Assembly: GCA_019914995.1 (NCBI GenBank) | Contig: CM034137.1 | Location: 1,922,001 to 1,986,000 of the forward strand | Direction of reading: 5' to 3' | DNA length: 64,000 bases | DNA from: Acanthochlamys bracteata | Lineage: Eukaryota; Streptophyta; Magnoliopsida; Pandanales; Velloziaceae | In this document: positions 1-17,497 of the stretch, piece after piece | Layout: each line of letters opens with the position of its first letter | Position numbering within the stretch: the stretch's first letter is position 1 | Position numbers and translations under genes: made by a program | Notes under the pieces: model-generated | Databases searched by the model: none | Told to the model about the DNA's origin: nothing | Seen by the model: only the letters and a program-made list of their open reading frames with translations

Positions 1-2
1 CT

Positions 3-5268
<5,266 letters not shown>

Positions 5269-6118
5269 CACTTGTTGGACAGACGAGCAATCAGCTAGCA
5301 CATTTGGCTTTGGATAAATAAAGATGCACCACAAACCCACAAACCAATTTAGACACGGACGATTGTTCTTAAGCAAAACTCCAAAAGGTTGCATGTACCT
5401 TTCAAACTTCTTGTTCCGTATTCCGTAAACATCCAGTTTATGAAGACAGCATAAATTTGTATCAAAATTTACTTGTGTAATAAAATTACTTTTTTCATCA
5501 TGAACTTCGCCAGTTTTTCACCTCTAAGGATAGGTTTGGATTGTTTCTTCTACTTTCATTTTCTTGGGTTCATACAGGGACTGAAAATTGTGTAGTTTAA
5601 ACTCAGGCACCACTTGATTAAGTTCATCGTTGTTTCGATTGTAGGCAAATTCTGATTGACGTGATAAGAACACAAGATGAATCCGGAGAAAACAGGTTTC
5701 TTTTCTTCTGGTTATAATCAGGATTTTTCATAGCTTGAGTAAACATTTATCAGCTTGTTAGAATCTTGCTAACCAACGCACAACCACCAAACAACAACAA
5801 CAGAAATTACAAGCTTCCTGTAACGTTAATATATATTTTTAATTTATATATATATAATTAACAGTTGTTTATGCATGAAGTTTCTTACAAGAACATGATA
5901 ATGATAATCCTTTCTAAAATTGAATGACGGGAATCTCGGCAAGAAAGCGAAATCCAAATTGACAAATTCGCAAACCAACAAAATAGACCAAACACGATAT
6001 CATGAAAACTTCGTCTAAAGCAATAATACAACATAAAATTTTGCTAATATCTGCTACAATAATAGTGAAGATGTGTGACAACAACATTAATTCTTTTTTT
6101 TTTTCATTTTCTCATTGA
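5269..6118. other. Convergent 3' regions of the citrate synthase and aquaporin genes
   Basis: No credible coding sequence. The left part should be the citrate synthase 3' UTR (AATAAA-like signal near 5478). The right part should be the aquaporin 3' UTR on the minus strand. A short AT dinucleotide stretch lies near 5845-5858. Confidence 0.6.
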
Positions 6119-7381
6119 TCAGTTGACTGATGATGATCCATTACTCGTTACGCTCTTGAGAAACGAACTGCTCCTGGTGATTTCCCGCAACGGCTTATCA
6201 GTAAAACGGATGATATTGTAAGCCCAAGCGCCAGCAACAGCGCCGCAGACTGGTCCAACAATGTACACCCAAATGCCTTTATAATTATGCTCTACAATGG
6301 CAGGGCCTATGCTCCTTGCCGGATTCATCGATGCTCCCGATATCGGCCTATTGTAGTAAGCATTCAGAAATGAGCACGGCAAGTTTCAGCACTACAAACG
6401 GCGCCTGAATATATAGTTAGGCCAAAAGGCGTAGTTACTTACCCGGCGAACATAACGTTGAGTAAGACGGTTGCGCCAACAGCTAGGCCAGCAAGTTCAC
6501 CAATCTGCACATAATTTTTTAATCATCACAGCATCAGAAATCATGAGCTGATGAAGGTTCAATTGATAACGCTTGATTCATTCTTGACTTGCTTACAACT
6601 TGGAAGGTTTTCTTTCCCTTTTTTAATTGGAGGAGTTTTTGCTTACCGCACGGTTGTCTGTTGCAACACCGGAGACAACAAACATGAGATAGAATGTGAT
6701 TATAAACTCGAGCACAAGTGATTGCACATCAGATCCTGCTGGAGCAGTTCCGAAGAAACGTTGTCCGCCAAAGAGCAAACGGAGCGTAAGACTTGCCAGC
6801 ATTGATCCTAACACTTGAGCAGTTGCATAAGGAAACACCTGCAACACCAAAATCTATTACAACTCTGAAAATTTCGTTCTGCTATGCAAGTCAAGATCAT
6901 GAACCTGCTTCCATGGAAATCTTCCGCAAGTAGCGAAAGCAATGGTGACTGCAGGATTGAAGTGTGCTCCGGATATGTGTCCTACAGAGTACACCATGAC
7001 CATGACAGCAAGACCCCAAACAATGCTTATGCCAGGGAACGTTATCATTCCTTTGTTCAGGTTCACTGCCACCGAACCACATCCGGCGAAGATCAGAAAA
7101 TACGTCCCAAAAATCTCCGCAATCACCTGAATAACAACCACTAAGTAGTTGATTACACATAGATATATATATAAATCCAGACCCAAAAGCAAAACTACTG
7201 CAAATTAAATCTGAAGAATTTAACAATGATCGAAAACAAATACCTTCTGTAAGAAAGGAACAGAAAGCAACACGCCACAGTCCTTCGCATAGGCATGGGT
7301 AGCAGCAACACCTTCCCTTCCAACACTGTTGCCTTCTTCCAAAGCCACCTGATCATGAGCTCTACCATTACCAGCAGCCAT
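6119..7381 (-). CDS. NIP1: NIP-type aquaporin (nodulin 26-like intrinsic protein, subgroup I-like)
   Basis: Six-helix membrane channel of the NIP family. Subgroup I members conduct water, glycerol and metalloids such as arsenite. Five exons on the minus strand, all joining in frame: 7244-7381, 6905-7126, 6647-6838, 6443-6504 and 6119-6347, giving 280 residues. Both pore motifs are canonical: NPA at residues 103-105 in GAHFNPAVT, and NPAR at 213-216 in GASMNPARS. The selectivity filter reads as Trp (about residue 83), Val (in GLAVGATV), Ala and Arg, the W-V-A-R pattern of subgroup I. The start ATG at 7381 was chosen because upstream in-frame codons (for example GTG at 7408) are not ATG. The hydrophilic C-tail is Ser-rich (SSSFLKSVTSNGSSS), a typical phosphorylation region in NIPs. 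Confidence 0.93.
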
Positions 7382-7450
7382 ATCTTTGAATCTCCTTCTT
7401 TCTTTCACTGCTATGTACGCGACGACAAACTGTTACCCTTCTTAGGTTTC

Positions 7451-7458
7451 TATTTATA
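7451..7458 (-). promoter_or_regulatory. TATA box of the aquaporin gene
   Basis: On the minus strand this reads TATAAATA, about 70 bases upstream of the start codon. That is a normal spacing for a plant TATA box with a short leader. Confidence 0.6.
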
Positions 7459-7984
7459 AGCACTAATAAAGCAGAAAACCATACAAAGATTGAAGAAGAG
7501 AAACTTACAACACTCTCGAATCTTTTTCACGCTCTGGTTTTTTAGTTATATGGTAGGGCTATTGACTTGGACTTTGTTCTATTGTTATCCTTGTTTATTA
7601 TTGTTTTAAGTAATGTAATGGAGTTTATCATGGTTGAAATAAATCGGAAGACAGGCATTGATGACTGCTACAACAACCCACCACCTACAGTTTCACACAA
7701 GCTTTATAATAATCCATTAATTAATACTCGATAATTTATCATTATAATTTTTTTTTCTTTTATTTGAGGTTAATTCTCGTGTACTTTTTTTATATGTAAA
7801 AGATATTAGAAGTCTTAAACGGATTTTTCTTATAAGATTCAGATCGTTGCTCTTCTGATATTCTAAATCGGGAACCTCCTTGTATGGTGAGGATTCTATA
7901 TAGATGATTTAGAACATACTTGACTTTGCTTTTAAGTGCTTATTTCATATCTGTTTTAATTTTTTAGTTCTTGTAACGAATTTA

Positions 7985-8092
7985 GGATTCTTTTCAAAAT
8001 CAATTGGTAATGAAAAGAGTGAGTCCAAATCTTTATAAATATTATCTCACGACTATTGATAAGCAATGTGGGACTAAATTATTCTTTAACAT
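7985..8092 (+). repeat. Divergent dispersed repeat, copy 1
   Basis: Contains CAATTGGTAATGAAAAGAGT, then TTATAAATATTATCTCACGA, GATAAGCAATGTGGGACTAA and ATTCTTTAACA. It matches the block at 8403-8510 with scattered substitutions. The text ending in a 'TGTGGGACTAAATT...TCTGCCCTCC' phrase resembles a very common plant dispersed repeat, though I cannot name its family. Confidence 0.75.
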
Positions 8093-8402
8093 CTGCCCTC
8101 CAGTAGAGCGTTCTTTTTTTCTTTTTTTTATAAATTGAATTGATGTGAACTACTTGTCCTATACTGAATTGAATAAAGTGAACGATCTGCCCTGAAATAA
8201 AATAGATTACTTGCTCTATAATGTAGGAGACAACTATTAATTTGTATTAAACGAACTATCTGCTCTGAAATAAAACGAGCTATTTTTGCCATAAAATAAA
8301 TCGGACCATGAAAACTCTGAATAGATATGAATAATAAGTTAAATTTAGCCCATATTTTGGACCGATCCGAATCAATCCGTTCTGAAATTATGTGATGAAC
8401 TT

Positions 8403-8510
8403 AAAGGTTTTTTCAAAACCAATTAGTAAAGAAAAGAGTGAGTTCAAATTTCTATAAATATCATCTCAGGATTATTGATAAGCAACGTGAGACTAAACTA
8501 TTCTTTAACA
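8403..8510 (+). repeat. Divergent dispersed repeat, copy 2
   Basis: Second copy of the 7985-8092 block in the same orientation, about 418 bases downstream. It keeps CCAATTAGTAAAGAAAAGAG, TATAAATATCATCTCAGGAT and GATAAGCAACGTGAGACTAA. The two copies may be the ends of one larger decayed element or a local duplication. Confidence 0.75.
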
Positions 8511-10703
8511 ATTCTATTTTTTTTTTTAAGTACTGTAAAATTTGTTTAGAGAATTTTAAAAGTATAACAATTATACAAAGGACATGATCAATAGTTAGTT
8601 GCAATAAATTTAATGTGACGTACATAACAGAATGGAATCTTGCATCAAATATTTAGAATGTGTAAAGAAGGCTAAACTGTTGAAGCAATATATATACTTC
8701 ATCACTTAATAGCTACCTGCTATCTACCAAAAAATTAAATGCAGATATAAAAATTTTTTCAAGTTCAATACTTGTGACAATTAATGGTTTAAAGGAAACA
8801 ACAATGGAGAATCTCATCTACGTATACAAGAACTTGGAAATTAATAAGAATATTCACCAAATGAATATCTTGCCGAGAATTGATGAAAAGAAGATACAGC
8901 TAAGAGCTTGTTTGGCTGATTGGTTTTGTAAAAATAAATTTTTTAAAAATAAATTAAATGTTTGATAATATTTGAAAGAGAGTTTTTAAAATATTTTTGA
9001 AGTAAAATATATAAATTTTATTCGGACAAAAATCACTTTGATCGGAAGTAATTTTCGACTATAACTTAAGGCATAAGAATTTACTTAGAAGTAATCTTTT
9101 AGCGAGAAAATTTTATCATCTTATTTACAAAATATGCCCTAAGTTCACACTTTTTAGATGGCGTTTGGTGATAACTTTAAACTAAATTTTTTTTTAAATA
9201 AAAAATATTTTTATTTGATTGGAAAACTAAATTTTATTTTTACATAAAAAAAAATAATAATAATAAAATATTAAAAAGGTAAAATTTTTGTATTTTTTAA
9301 ATATTTAAAGAAAGTTATATAATATTATAAAAAATTTATTAAAAAAATATATAATAAAATAAAATTTTTAGAATAAAATAAAATAAAATATTAAAAGCTC
9401 TCTTAATAGTTGGAGAAATTCTGGTACAGTGATCTGATTCAATAACTTTTGCTAGAAACAATAAATTATTATTATTATCTCCCTAGCTACCAGCCTCATG
9501 TAATTCATGTGAATTATTTAATAGCACATGAAGAATTTCTGTTACTCCGATTTCTAATGTTTTATCAAGAGCATGCTTGTCAAAAAACAGGTTAATTAAT
9601 ATATTCACTAAACAAAAGGAGCTCCATTAAAATTCTTTTTTGACAATCAACACTGTGCCTTTAAGAAATTCTTGTACAGAATCTAATGCGTTCTCATGAA
9701 CTTTAATTTTTTTTTTCATGCATGCTTAAAAATATTTAAACTGCTTAAAAAATAAATTTCTTTTTAAAGATGCGTTCTCATAAAACCAGTTTTAGCGAAT
9801 TTTTTATATTTTTTAATTTTTAAATAAATATTATGCAATATTATAAAAAATATTTAAAACTGCTTACAAAATATTTTTTTAAAAAATGAATTTAAATTAA
9901 ATTTTAAAAAATAATAAATATATATTTAATATGGTCATATATAATTTTTATATTTTAAAAATTTTAAATTATATAAATATAAAAAATTTATTAAAAATAT
10001 ATAAAAACTTATTTAAAATGATACGTAAAAGCAACGTTAAACGTCCACTACACATTGACCTGCAACATTCATCACGCCCCCCAAATAATTGAGTTAGTAG
10101 ACAAATTTGCCAGTTTTGATTCAGTCAAAAAGCCAACCGTTGTCGCTAATGGCTGATTTATCCTAGGCACGTTTTATGAGTCGCGATTAAGTGTACTTTT
10201 TTGCACTCAAAATAACTCTTCCCATCAAAAAATACTCTTTTAAAATAATTTTTTAAATTTTTTATAAAGATTTATACTTATTTTCAAAATTTTATTTTAG
10301 AAAAAAGTTGCGTTTTAGTAAAAATAACGGTTTTAGTAAAATCAATGATCTATTTAGAATCGTGAAATATGTACTACACTAGTGTTACGCGTGACATTAA
10401 AAAAATACCATAAAATATCAAAGGATAAAAATCCAAAGTAATGAAAAGACGTACTTGTGTTGTTCCAATATTTATGGTAATAGTAAAAATCAAACCGAAC
10501 GATTTACCGAAATACCATTTTAGATCAACGAATCGTGGGTTGATTCGATGGATCAATATTTAATCCTCCGAATCAAATCAACACTTGATCCAGTCCACTC
10601 TGATCTGGCACAGATAGAGTTACATCGCACACAGCCGCCAGACGGTAAGAAATAATTCTATACAGCAAAAGAATTTTATCAACATCTAATTTCAAATTTC
10701 AAC

Positions 10704-10920
10704 TTAACTATGAATATTACATAAATTTGAATTTCTAGCTTCAACAATAATACAATTAATACATACCATTGGAAGCAGATTTGTGTTGTAGGGTAGAGGT
10801 ATGTCATCGTTTCCGGCACCGGCAACATGGCGAAGGATTGCATTCACTCTCCTTGCTGCAGCATCTTTCTCCATTAATTCTTTATCTATCTGCTTCAATT
10901 TTTTTTCTCGTCTTTCATTA
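10704..10920 (-). other. Unrecognised exon-like block
   Basis: On the minus strand a higher-complexity open stretch reads ...KQIDKELMEKDAAARRVNAI, followed by LRHVAGAGNDDIPLPYNTNL and LPMV, and runs into a possible splice donor (GTATGTAT). The frame has stops before it and no convincing upstream exon. It could be a gene relic or one exon of a small gene starting at the internal ATG (MEKDAAARR). I do not recognise the family. Confidence 0.25.
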
Positions 10921-11514
10921 GAATCTTTCGCTCATATTTAAAGAGGGAAAAATGTCCGGGAGATGTTTTGAGGTTGGGGCGAATCACTGATCGAGGCATG
11001 TTTTAATATTAACATTTTCACTTTCTCTTTCCAATTTTAAATTTTATTATTTTATTATATATTTAATAATCACACTGCTATTTTTGTATATCGAGTTTTA
11101 CTTTCAATAAAATTAACTTTAAATTTCACATTTTACGGTTTTAATTTACCACTTCAAATTCTATTTAATCAAATTTTATTATTTTTTATCAGACTTTATT
11201 TTCATAAAACATATTTTTAAGTAATTAAAATAAGCTATTAACTGTGTACGCTACCGTAAAAGTCATTTGTTATATAAATAAATATCTATAAATTAGCGGC
11301 ATGTTTATTGTTCCTAAACATTTCTTTCTCAACAGAATTTAAAAATGTCTCTCATATTCATTTTTGCTCCTGACAAAAAATTTATAATTTGAACTTAATA
11401 TAAATATTAATTAATATATAGTTTTTAAAAAATTATTACGTTAAGAAAATTTGTTAAAGTTCAAAGTTATGTTGTACTAGCAGATAGAATTTACAATTTT
11501 GACATAAATATATT

Positions 11515-11573
11515 TGGGCCGTTAAATGTCCTTAGTTAGTAAGGCCTTTTGCAGCCCATTATATATTGGCCCA
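11515..11573 (+). promoter_or_regulatory. Site II-like promoter elements of the FYVE/SYLF gene
   Basis: TGGGCC at 11515-11520 and GGCCCA at 11568-11573 lie 160-220 bases before the start codon. Such elements are commonly bound by TCP-type factors in promoters of plant housekeeping genes. Function here is inferred from position only. Confidence 0.4.
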
Positions 11574-11733
11574 AGCATAAGACTGGTCTACACTTTTCGT
11601 CTCTGTTTCCTTTTTTGTAGTGGTTGCTTGAAAAACTTTTAACACGATTACTGATTGCCTCCTCAGCTTAAACTCTTTAAAACTACGATTTCTTTGTTTT
11701 CCCCCAATTTTTTTCTCGACTTTGATTGTTTCA

Positions 11734-14700
11734 ATGGCAGAAAACAACAATAAGAACAGGCTTTACCCGGATATCGATAATGATCGGCCGGAATTTGAAT
11801 CGCCACCTCAGCTATTTCAGGAAGATTCGGCGGCAGCAGCTGAGGAGGAGGAAGAGTCAGCGGCGCAGAGTTGTCCTTCTTCTTATTCTTCTCACGTGGT
11901 AGAAATCTCTGATCATTTGAAACCTTTATGGTTTTGTGATTGACGACTTAGAATTGTTCGAAGTTATTGTTATTATTATTTTAATTAGAGTAAGAAAGAT
12001 CGTTACTTGTTAGTTTTTGGGAATGGAGTTGGCTTGAAATAAGAATCTTGTCAATTTCGATTACGTATCTGTGGTTATCTGGTTCATTTATCCATGCTAT
12101 ATTTCTAGCAAACATAAAAAGTAAAATTTCACTATCATACTAGATTATTGGTTTAAGGAGTTGTCCTTCCATAATATTGTTCATATATCAATCAGTAAAC
12201 TGTCTATAGAACTAGGACAAGAGTTTTAGTTTTCCCCTTTTCATTTTCTTCTGTTTTCTTTAAATTCAGCATATTAATTGATTAGACTGTCTTAACACTC
12301 CGTCATTCCCGCATGGTGAGTGGGTTTACCGACCAGAAATAGAGTTTCTAGTCTCAAGTTTTATCACGATCATTCATTAAAATGAGTCTTATGGATTACG
12401 AGCCTAATGACTGGATTATCAATCTTTAACTGTGTGCAACTTGTTGCAGGCATTTCATCCAGAAGAATGCAGCAGCATTTCACTGGCGTCGGATGAAACT
12501 AATAGACCAGAGACAGCTTCACCTGCATCTGATGAAACTAATAGACCAGAGACAGCTTCACCTGCATCTGATGAAACTAATAGACCAGAGACAGCTCCAC
12601 CTGCATCTGATGAAACTAATAGACTGGAGACAGTTCCACGTCTTGAAAGCAGCACCAGCTTGCATGAACAAGATGGTAGAAATGAAAAGGGGGGCAGGTA
12701 TTTCTACTATGATGCTCCTCTATATGAAGAGACAGGATTCTGGGTACCTGTATCTGTTCCTCCTATGTCTGAAAGTGACCATCAGGAATGGAGTAGGGGA
12801 TTTATATCAAATGGTGGGTATTTTCCTGAAGGTGATATTGGATGGGAGGTGTTTGCTGGAGAAGATAAGGAGATGACCATGTGGGATGTGGTTTCTGAGA
12901 TGCTTTTTAAAGTTGGTGGCAAAGTAAATTCTCTTACCTCAGGTGATTTCAGGAGCCGTCAGTTGGCTTGGTTATCTAGTCAACTCTTGGACCATGCTTG
13001 GATGGATATGGCTCACACACTTACAGAGGCTGAGGTAGGAAGCTCACAGGAGATTATGGAAATGGAGCCGCCAAAATGGTTGCCTGATAGCAGCTCAGCT
13101 ACTTGTATGCTCTGTAATGTGCGTTTCCATCCAATAATGTGTTCCAGGCACCATTGTCGTCTTTGCGGTGGATTATTCTGTAGTGAGTGTTCTAGAGGCA
13201 AGAGTCTGCTGCCTCCCAAATTCAGAACAGTTGAACCACAGCGGGTTTGTGATGTTTGCTGTGTGCGACTTGAATCAGCTCAACCTTACTTAATGAACCA
13301 AGTGAGCCGTGCTTCACAGTTGCCAACCCGTGATGTGACAGATCTTAGTACATTAAGGTCATGGCTAAACTTCCCTTGGGGCCAAACAATGGAGTATGAA
13401 ATTTACAAGGCCGCTAATATAATCCGTGGTTATCGTAAGGTAGATGCTTTCATTCCTTGAATCTCCTCAGCATATCCCCTTACTTTCTCTGATTTGATTA
13501 ATGTAGTTTCTCCTGTGTGTTTATTTCTAGTAAGCGTTAACTACTTCCTACAAACTTACTAGATTTGTCTGGCTTGTATTATCCAAGCAGAATACATATT
13601 GAAAGAAGTGTAGTGGTTCACTGATTATTATAAACGTAAGGATCCTTTGAATCCCTAAGTTCCTCTAAAAATTCAAAAAAAGCCCTAGAGTGGTTTTCCT
13701 TTGTTCTCTTTTTTTTTTTATTTCTTTTAAATTTCATGTTAAGCAAACAATTAATGCCCTGTAAGCTGTAACGAAAAGCTTCCAGGATATGTATTACACT
13801 ATCAGCAGGATTCTGTAATTAAAGTCCGTCATCTAACACTTGAAGCTTTAGAAGGGGTTTTATAAGAGAACTACTGAAATGGACTATTCAAAATATGCTC
13901 ATCGTTTGGTATTTGAGATTCTACCCTTGTACTAAGTTCTAGGAAAACAAGGAATAACAAGGCAAGTTATTGTGTAAGTTATTGATAACAAGACGTTCTG
14001 GTGACTAATTTCAATTGCGCTGAATATGCGCTGTTCTAATATCTTAGCATACAGTGGGCATATCCAAGACATATTTGCCATTGTCAACATACTCATAGCA
14101 GCCAAGTTCGTGGGGAGTGTAAACATCTCTTTCTCAGTCAAACTTTTTATCATTGTTTGTGAGATCATGATGAGTTATGGGTGTGGCACTAACGCTTGGC
14201 GATAGATTAATTTTTGGCTCATAAAGTCATAACACCATGGTTTTATCTGCATTTTTACCAATTTTGTGGCACTTGTCTTTTGTTGTCGCTTTGCGCCTAC
14301 CGTGATCCTGACTATATTTAGACTATTATTCTCAGCTTGTGTTTGATATATTATTAAGATTGGAACTCATGCAGTGCGTATTATTCTCAGGTTGGTGCAC
14401 TGACTTCTGAGAAGTCCATTCCTGTTTCCATCTTGAGACAGGCAAAAGGCTTTGCAATACTTACTGTTGCTAAGGTTGGTGTAATGGTTACATATAATGT
14501 TGGAACTGGTTTGGTTGTTGCTCGTAGAGATGACGGTTCATGGTCACCCCCTTCAGCAATTTCTTCTTTTGGTATTGGATGGGGAGCTCAGGTGAGCCAA
14601 CATCTGTTGCTGTTGTTTAGTTGGCTAACATATATATAATAACGAATGGTATAAAAGGATTTAAATCAAAGTTTTTCTTTTGAATTTCTACCTGCAGATG

Positions 14701-16413
14701 GGAGGAGAGCTGACCGACTTCATAATTGTGCTGAGGAACAAAGATGCCATTAGGACTTTCACTAGCACAGCACATTTATCATTTGGGGCAGGTGCCAGTG
14801 CAGCTGCAGGTATAGTTGGAAGGACAGTAGAGGCCGATTTTCGTGCAGGTGATGGTGGTTATGCTGCTTGTTACACATACAGCTGCAGTAAAGGTACATT
14901 TGCTATCCAAATAAGTTATATAGGCAATGTAGATGATGAAGATCACTTTAGTCTGTATCTATAAGTTATTCAATAAATTTCAAGTCATTTCTCAGTTCTC
15001 AGTATTAAACTGTGTAAACTTTACGCACATTTTCTTGCTTGTGACCCTATTTTTCATATATATGTGCTATCACATACCACTTGGTTAACAGGAAGGATCT
15101 AACTTCAAACTAGCTTTACACCAGAAAAATGCATGTGAATAAATGGCTGACTTAAGAGCCCTTATAGTTAGGTCACTAGTCTTGCAACTCCATTCTCGGA
15201 GTTGTAGCTAAAGACTTGATAGAGAACTGGAATAATACGAAGAGTCTTTAAGGGTCTGTTTGGAAGGAGGAGTAATAAGTAAGAGAAAATAAGAGTAAGA
15301 TTAAACAAGATAAAATTATTAGGGTGGAAACGAGAGTAAGAGTAATAATTTAATCTCATCTTGTTTGGATATATCAATAAGATTAATCAAGAGTAAATAA
15401 TATTCTTGTTTGATAACTGAGGAATAAGTAAGAGTAATTTTTATAAAAAGTCAAAAATATCCATTATATTTTTTGTATGTTTTGGTTAAGCAAATATATA
15501 TTTATATTAAAAAATTTTTTTATATATTTTTGTTTTTTTAATAAAAATTCAATAATATTCTTATTTTTTTATATATTTAATTATATATTTAAGTAAATAT
15601 ATAAATTAAAAATATTTAATAAAAAATAAAATTTTATATTAATTATATATTTATAGTAAGTTTTAAATTTGAATTTTAAAAAAAATTATTAATAAAAGAA
15701 TTTATTTTAATTTTTGTAAGTATTTTATGTTAAAAATGAGTTTAAAAAAAGTGGAGTATAAAATGGGTAAATAAAATAAAATGATATGGGTATTATGGAA
15801 ATTTTAGTTGTTAGTAGTATCAATATTAATCTTACTCCAGCTTACACCTCACATTGGGGTGTAACGATTTACAGATTAATGGAAATTAATAGAGATAAAC
15901 TTTAATCCTCATTTATCTTATAAGTTTGTTACCAAACTAGAGTAATGGAGATTAATTAATTCACTTACTCTCCATTAATCTGCAATACTCTCGATCCAAA
16001 CAGAGTGTAAAGCTTCCACTCCCATGTCATCAATGCACAAAGTGATGTACTCATTGATGTTACTGCAAATTTTCTTCCTGCGCACACCTTTCTCCTGGTT
16101 GGTTGTTTTTCAGCAAGATATAAGAAGTGACTCATTTTCTACATTTTGCATGTGTACGAAACAAATTTGAGATTGCTGAAGTACTCTTCATTTAGCTTTT
16201 CATTTGGAATGACCTCTGTACCCTGCAGGTGCATTTGTGGGTTGTTCACTCAAAGGAAGCGTAGTGACAACTCGTATGTCAGAGAACTGTCGTTTCTATG
16301 GTTCATCATCAATTAAGGCATCTGATATTCTTTTAGGATCCATTCCTCGACCTCCAGCAGCTGCAGTGTTGTATAATGCTCTCACTGATCTATTCCTGAA
16401 GGTAGCAACATGA
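11734..16413 (+). CDS. CFS1: FYVE and SYLF domain protein, CFS1-like endosomal/autophagy factor
   Basis: Five exons: 11734-11898, 12450-13439, 14391-14591, 14698-14893 and 16229-16413, giving about 578 residues. The acidic, Glu-rich N-terminus is followed by four 13-residue repeats (about residues 68-119). A FYVE zinc finger starts near residue 263: WLPD, then CMLC, SRHHCRLCGG, CSEC and RVCDVC, which supply the eight zinc ligands and the PI3P-binding core. The final two fifths match the SYLF (DUF500/Ysc84) lipid-binding domain: GFAILTVAKVGVMVTYNVGT, SSFGIGWGAQMGGELTDFII and FGAGASAAAGIVGRTVEAD. In Arabidopsis, CFS1-type proteins sit on endosomes and autophagosomes and link ATG8 and ESCRT. The role here is inferred from the domain pair. 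The first donor (GTG|GTAGAA at 11899) is the least certain junction; it was chosen to keep phase 0. Confidence 0.9.
12486..12641 (+). repeat. Coding minisatellite: four 39 bp units (13 residues each)
   Basis: Four tandem units encode versions of ASDETNRPETASP at the start of exon 2 of the FYVE/SYLF gene. Units 2 and 3 are nearly identical at DNA level, while units 1 and 4 carry a few changes (GCGTCG at the start of the first; GACTGGAGACAGTTCCA at the end of the last). Because 39 is a multiple of 3, copy changes keep the frame. Confidence 0.95.
15252..16007. mobile_element. PIF/Harbinger-like MITE in intron 4 of the FYVE/SYLF gene
   Basis: A 756 bp AT-rich insertion. It begins GGGTCTGTTTGGA and ends TCCAAACAGAGTG, inverted repeats that match over about 11 of 13 positions. 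It is flanked on both sides by TAA (15249-15251 and 16008-16010), the usual 3 bp target duplication of PIF/Harbinger (Tourist-type) elements. No transposase frame is present, so it is non-autonomous. The subterminal regions share AGTAATAAGTAAGAG-like and ACTTACTCTCC-like stretches. Confidence 0.8.
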
Positions 16414-17497
16414 TCATCTTGCCCATCTTATCAAGCATTTACAGCGATCTCATTCTAAGGTATGTCGCTACTTTAGACGTGCCCACACTTGAATTCTCTA
16501 GTTGGCTAGTACTCTTGAAGTCCATGTACATATAGTAGCTATTAAGTATTGTACAGATTCACTAGAACTCGAATGGTGATTCATTTATACAGAGTTGAAC
16601 TAGCCTGAAGTGGCTGGGAAATTCTATCATTCTCGATACTGACTTGGATAAACACGAGCTGGTTTGATTGAGAAAATGTACAGCATTATTTTCAGTTTGT
16701 TTACACTTAATTTGTATGACTAACTTAACTGCAGACGATTTAATCAGGTTATCACAAGTGTATGAAGAATGTATTAATTTTTTGAACTTTAGTAGGTGAT
16801 ATGATTTGGGCTTGTTGCCACACTAATTCTACAGGTTGTTTGAGTCTATACTCATTTCTTGCATGCACATGTCTTCTCCCAGCAGAACGTAAAGAAAGAA
16901 ACGCAGCAGTACAGCTCAGTGTGCGAGTCCATGAATACTTTTCTTAGTTGCATTGCACTAGAATTGCTAATTTCTAAAAATCAACACATTGCAAATGTTT
17001 CGTCCTTTGAACAATGTAAAGCATATTAGCCATATATACCAAGAAAAATAATCAGCTAAACCTCCAGTAATGAATAATATGAGGATGTTTATCCTCTGAA
17101 ATCAAGGAATAACAAGTCTCAGCAAGAAAACAATCATCAAAGAAGCACATTTAGCACTACAAGAACAGAGAAACTTTACTTTTGCGTTCCGCTATATTAC
17201 ATATTAAAACAACAAATAGAGCTCCCACTCATACATAGAAGCAACAAAAAATGATTAGAGATTAAAAGAATGCTTGGAGAGACACCTTCACCATTGCCCG
17301 GATCTTGCTATTAAAACATGTCTTTTAGTTTCCAACCATGCCTTTTAGGACAAGACAGCAGAACACACAGTATCATATACGCAAACATGGTCCTCTAGAG
17401 AGGAAAACAAGTGAGGGTCTTCCCTCTATAAGTACTAGACCACAACAAACTTTAAAGAAAATAGTAAAGCGAAAAATGAAGTAGATCTCAATGGTTA
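16414..17497. other. Convergent 3' regions of the FYVE/SYLF and BES1-type genes
   Basis: No coding sequence that I can support. The stretch must contain the 3' UTRs of the two convergent genes. The right end (about 17100-17497) is likely 3' UTR of the minus-strand BES1/BZR1-family gene. Confidence 0.6.

Larger units (their letters stand above)
7459..11510. other. AT-rich intergenic spacer
   Basis: Mostly A/T homopolymer-like DNA with no gene I can support. It holds a pair of related repeats (7985-8092 and 8403-8510, listed separately). A very AT-rich block near 9160-10020 opens with GCGTTTGGTG, resembling the ends of small AT-rich elements elsewhere in the window. An exon-like minus-strand block lies at 10704-10920. 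Short open frames such as 8774-8965 are low complexity and were not accepted as genes. Confidence 0.6.

Noticed and set aside
6884..7226. Plus- and minus-strand frames overlapping aquaporin exon 2
   Set aside because: Out-of-frame shadows of the aquaporin exon, which has conserved NPA motifs.
17150..17165. GCACTACAAGAAC, like a CACTA transposon end
   Set aside because: No subterminal repeats or inverted partner nearby; lies in the 3' region of two genes and is probably chance.
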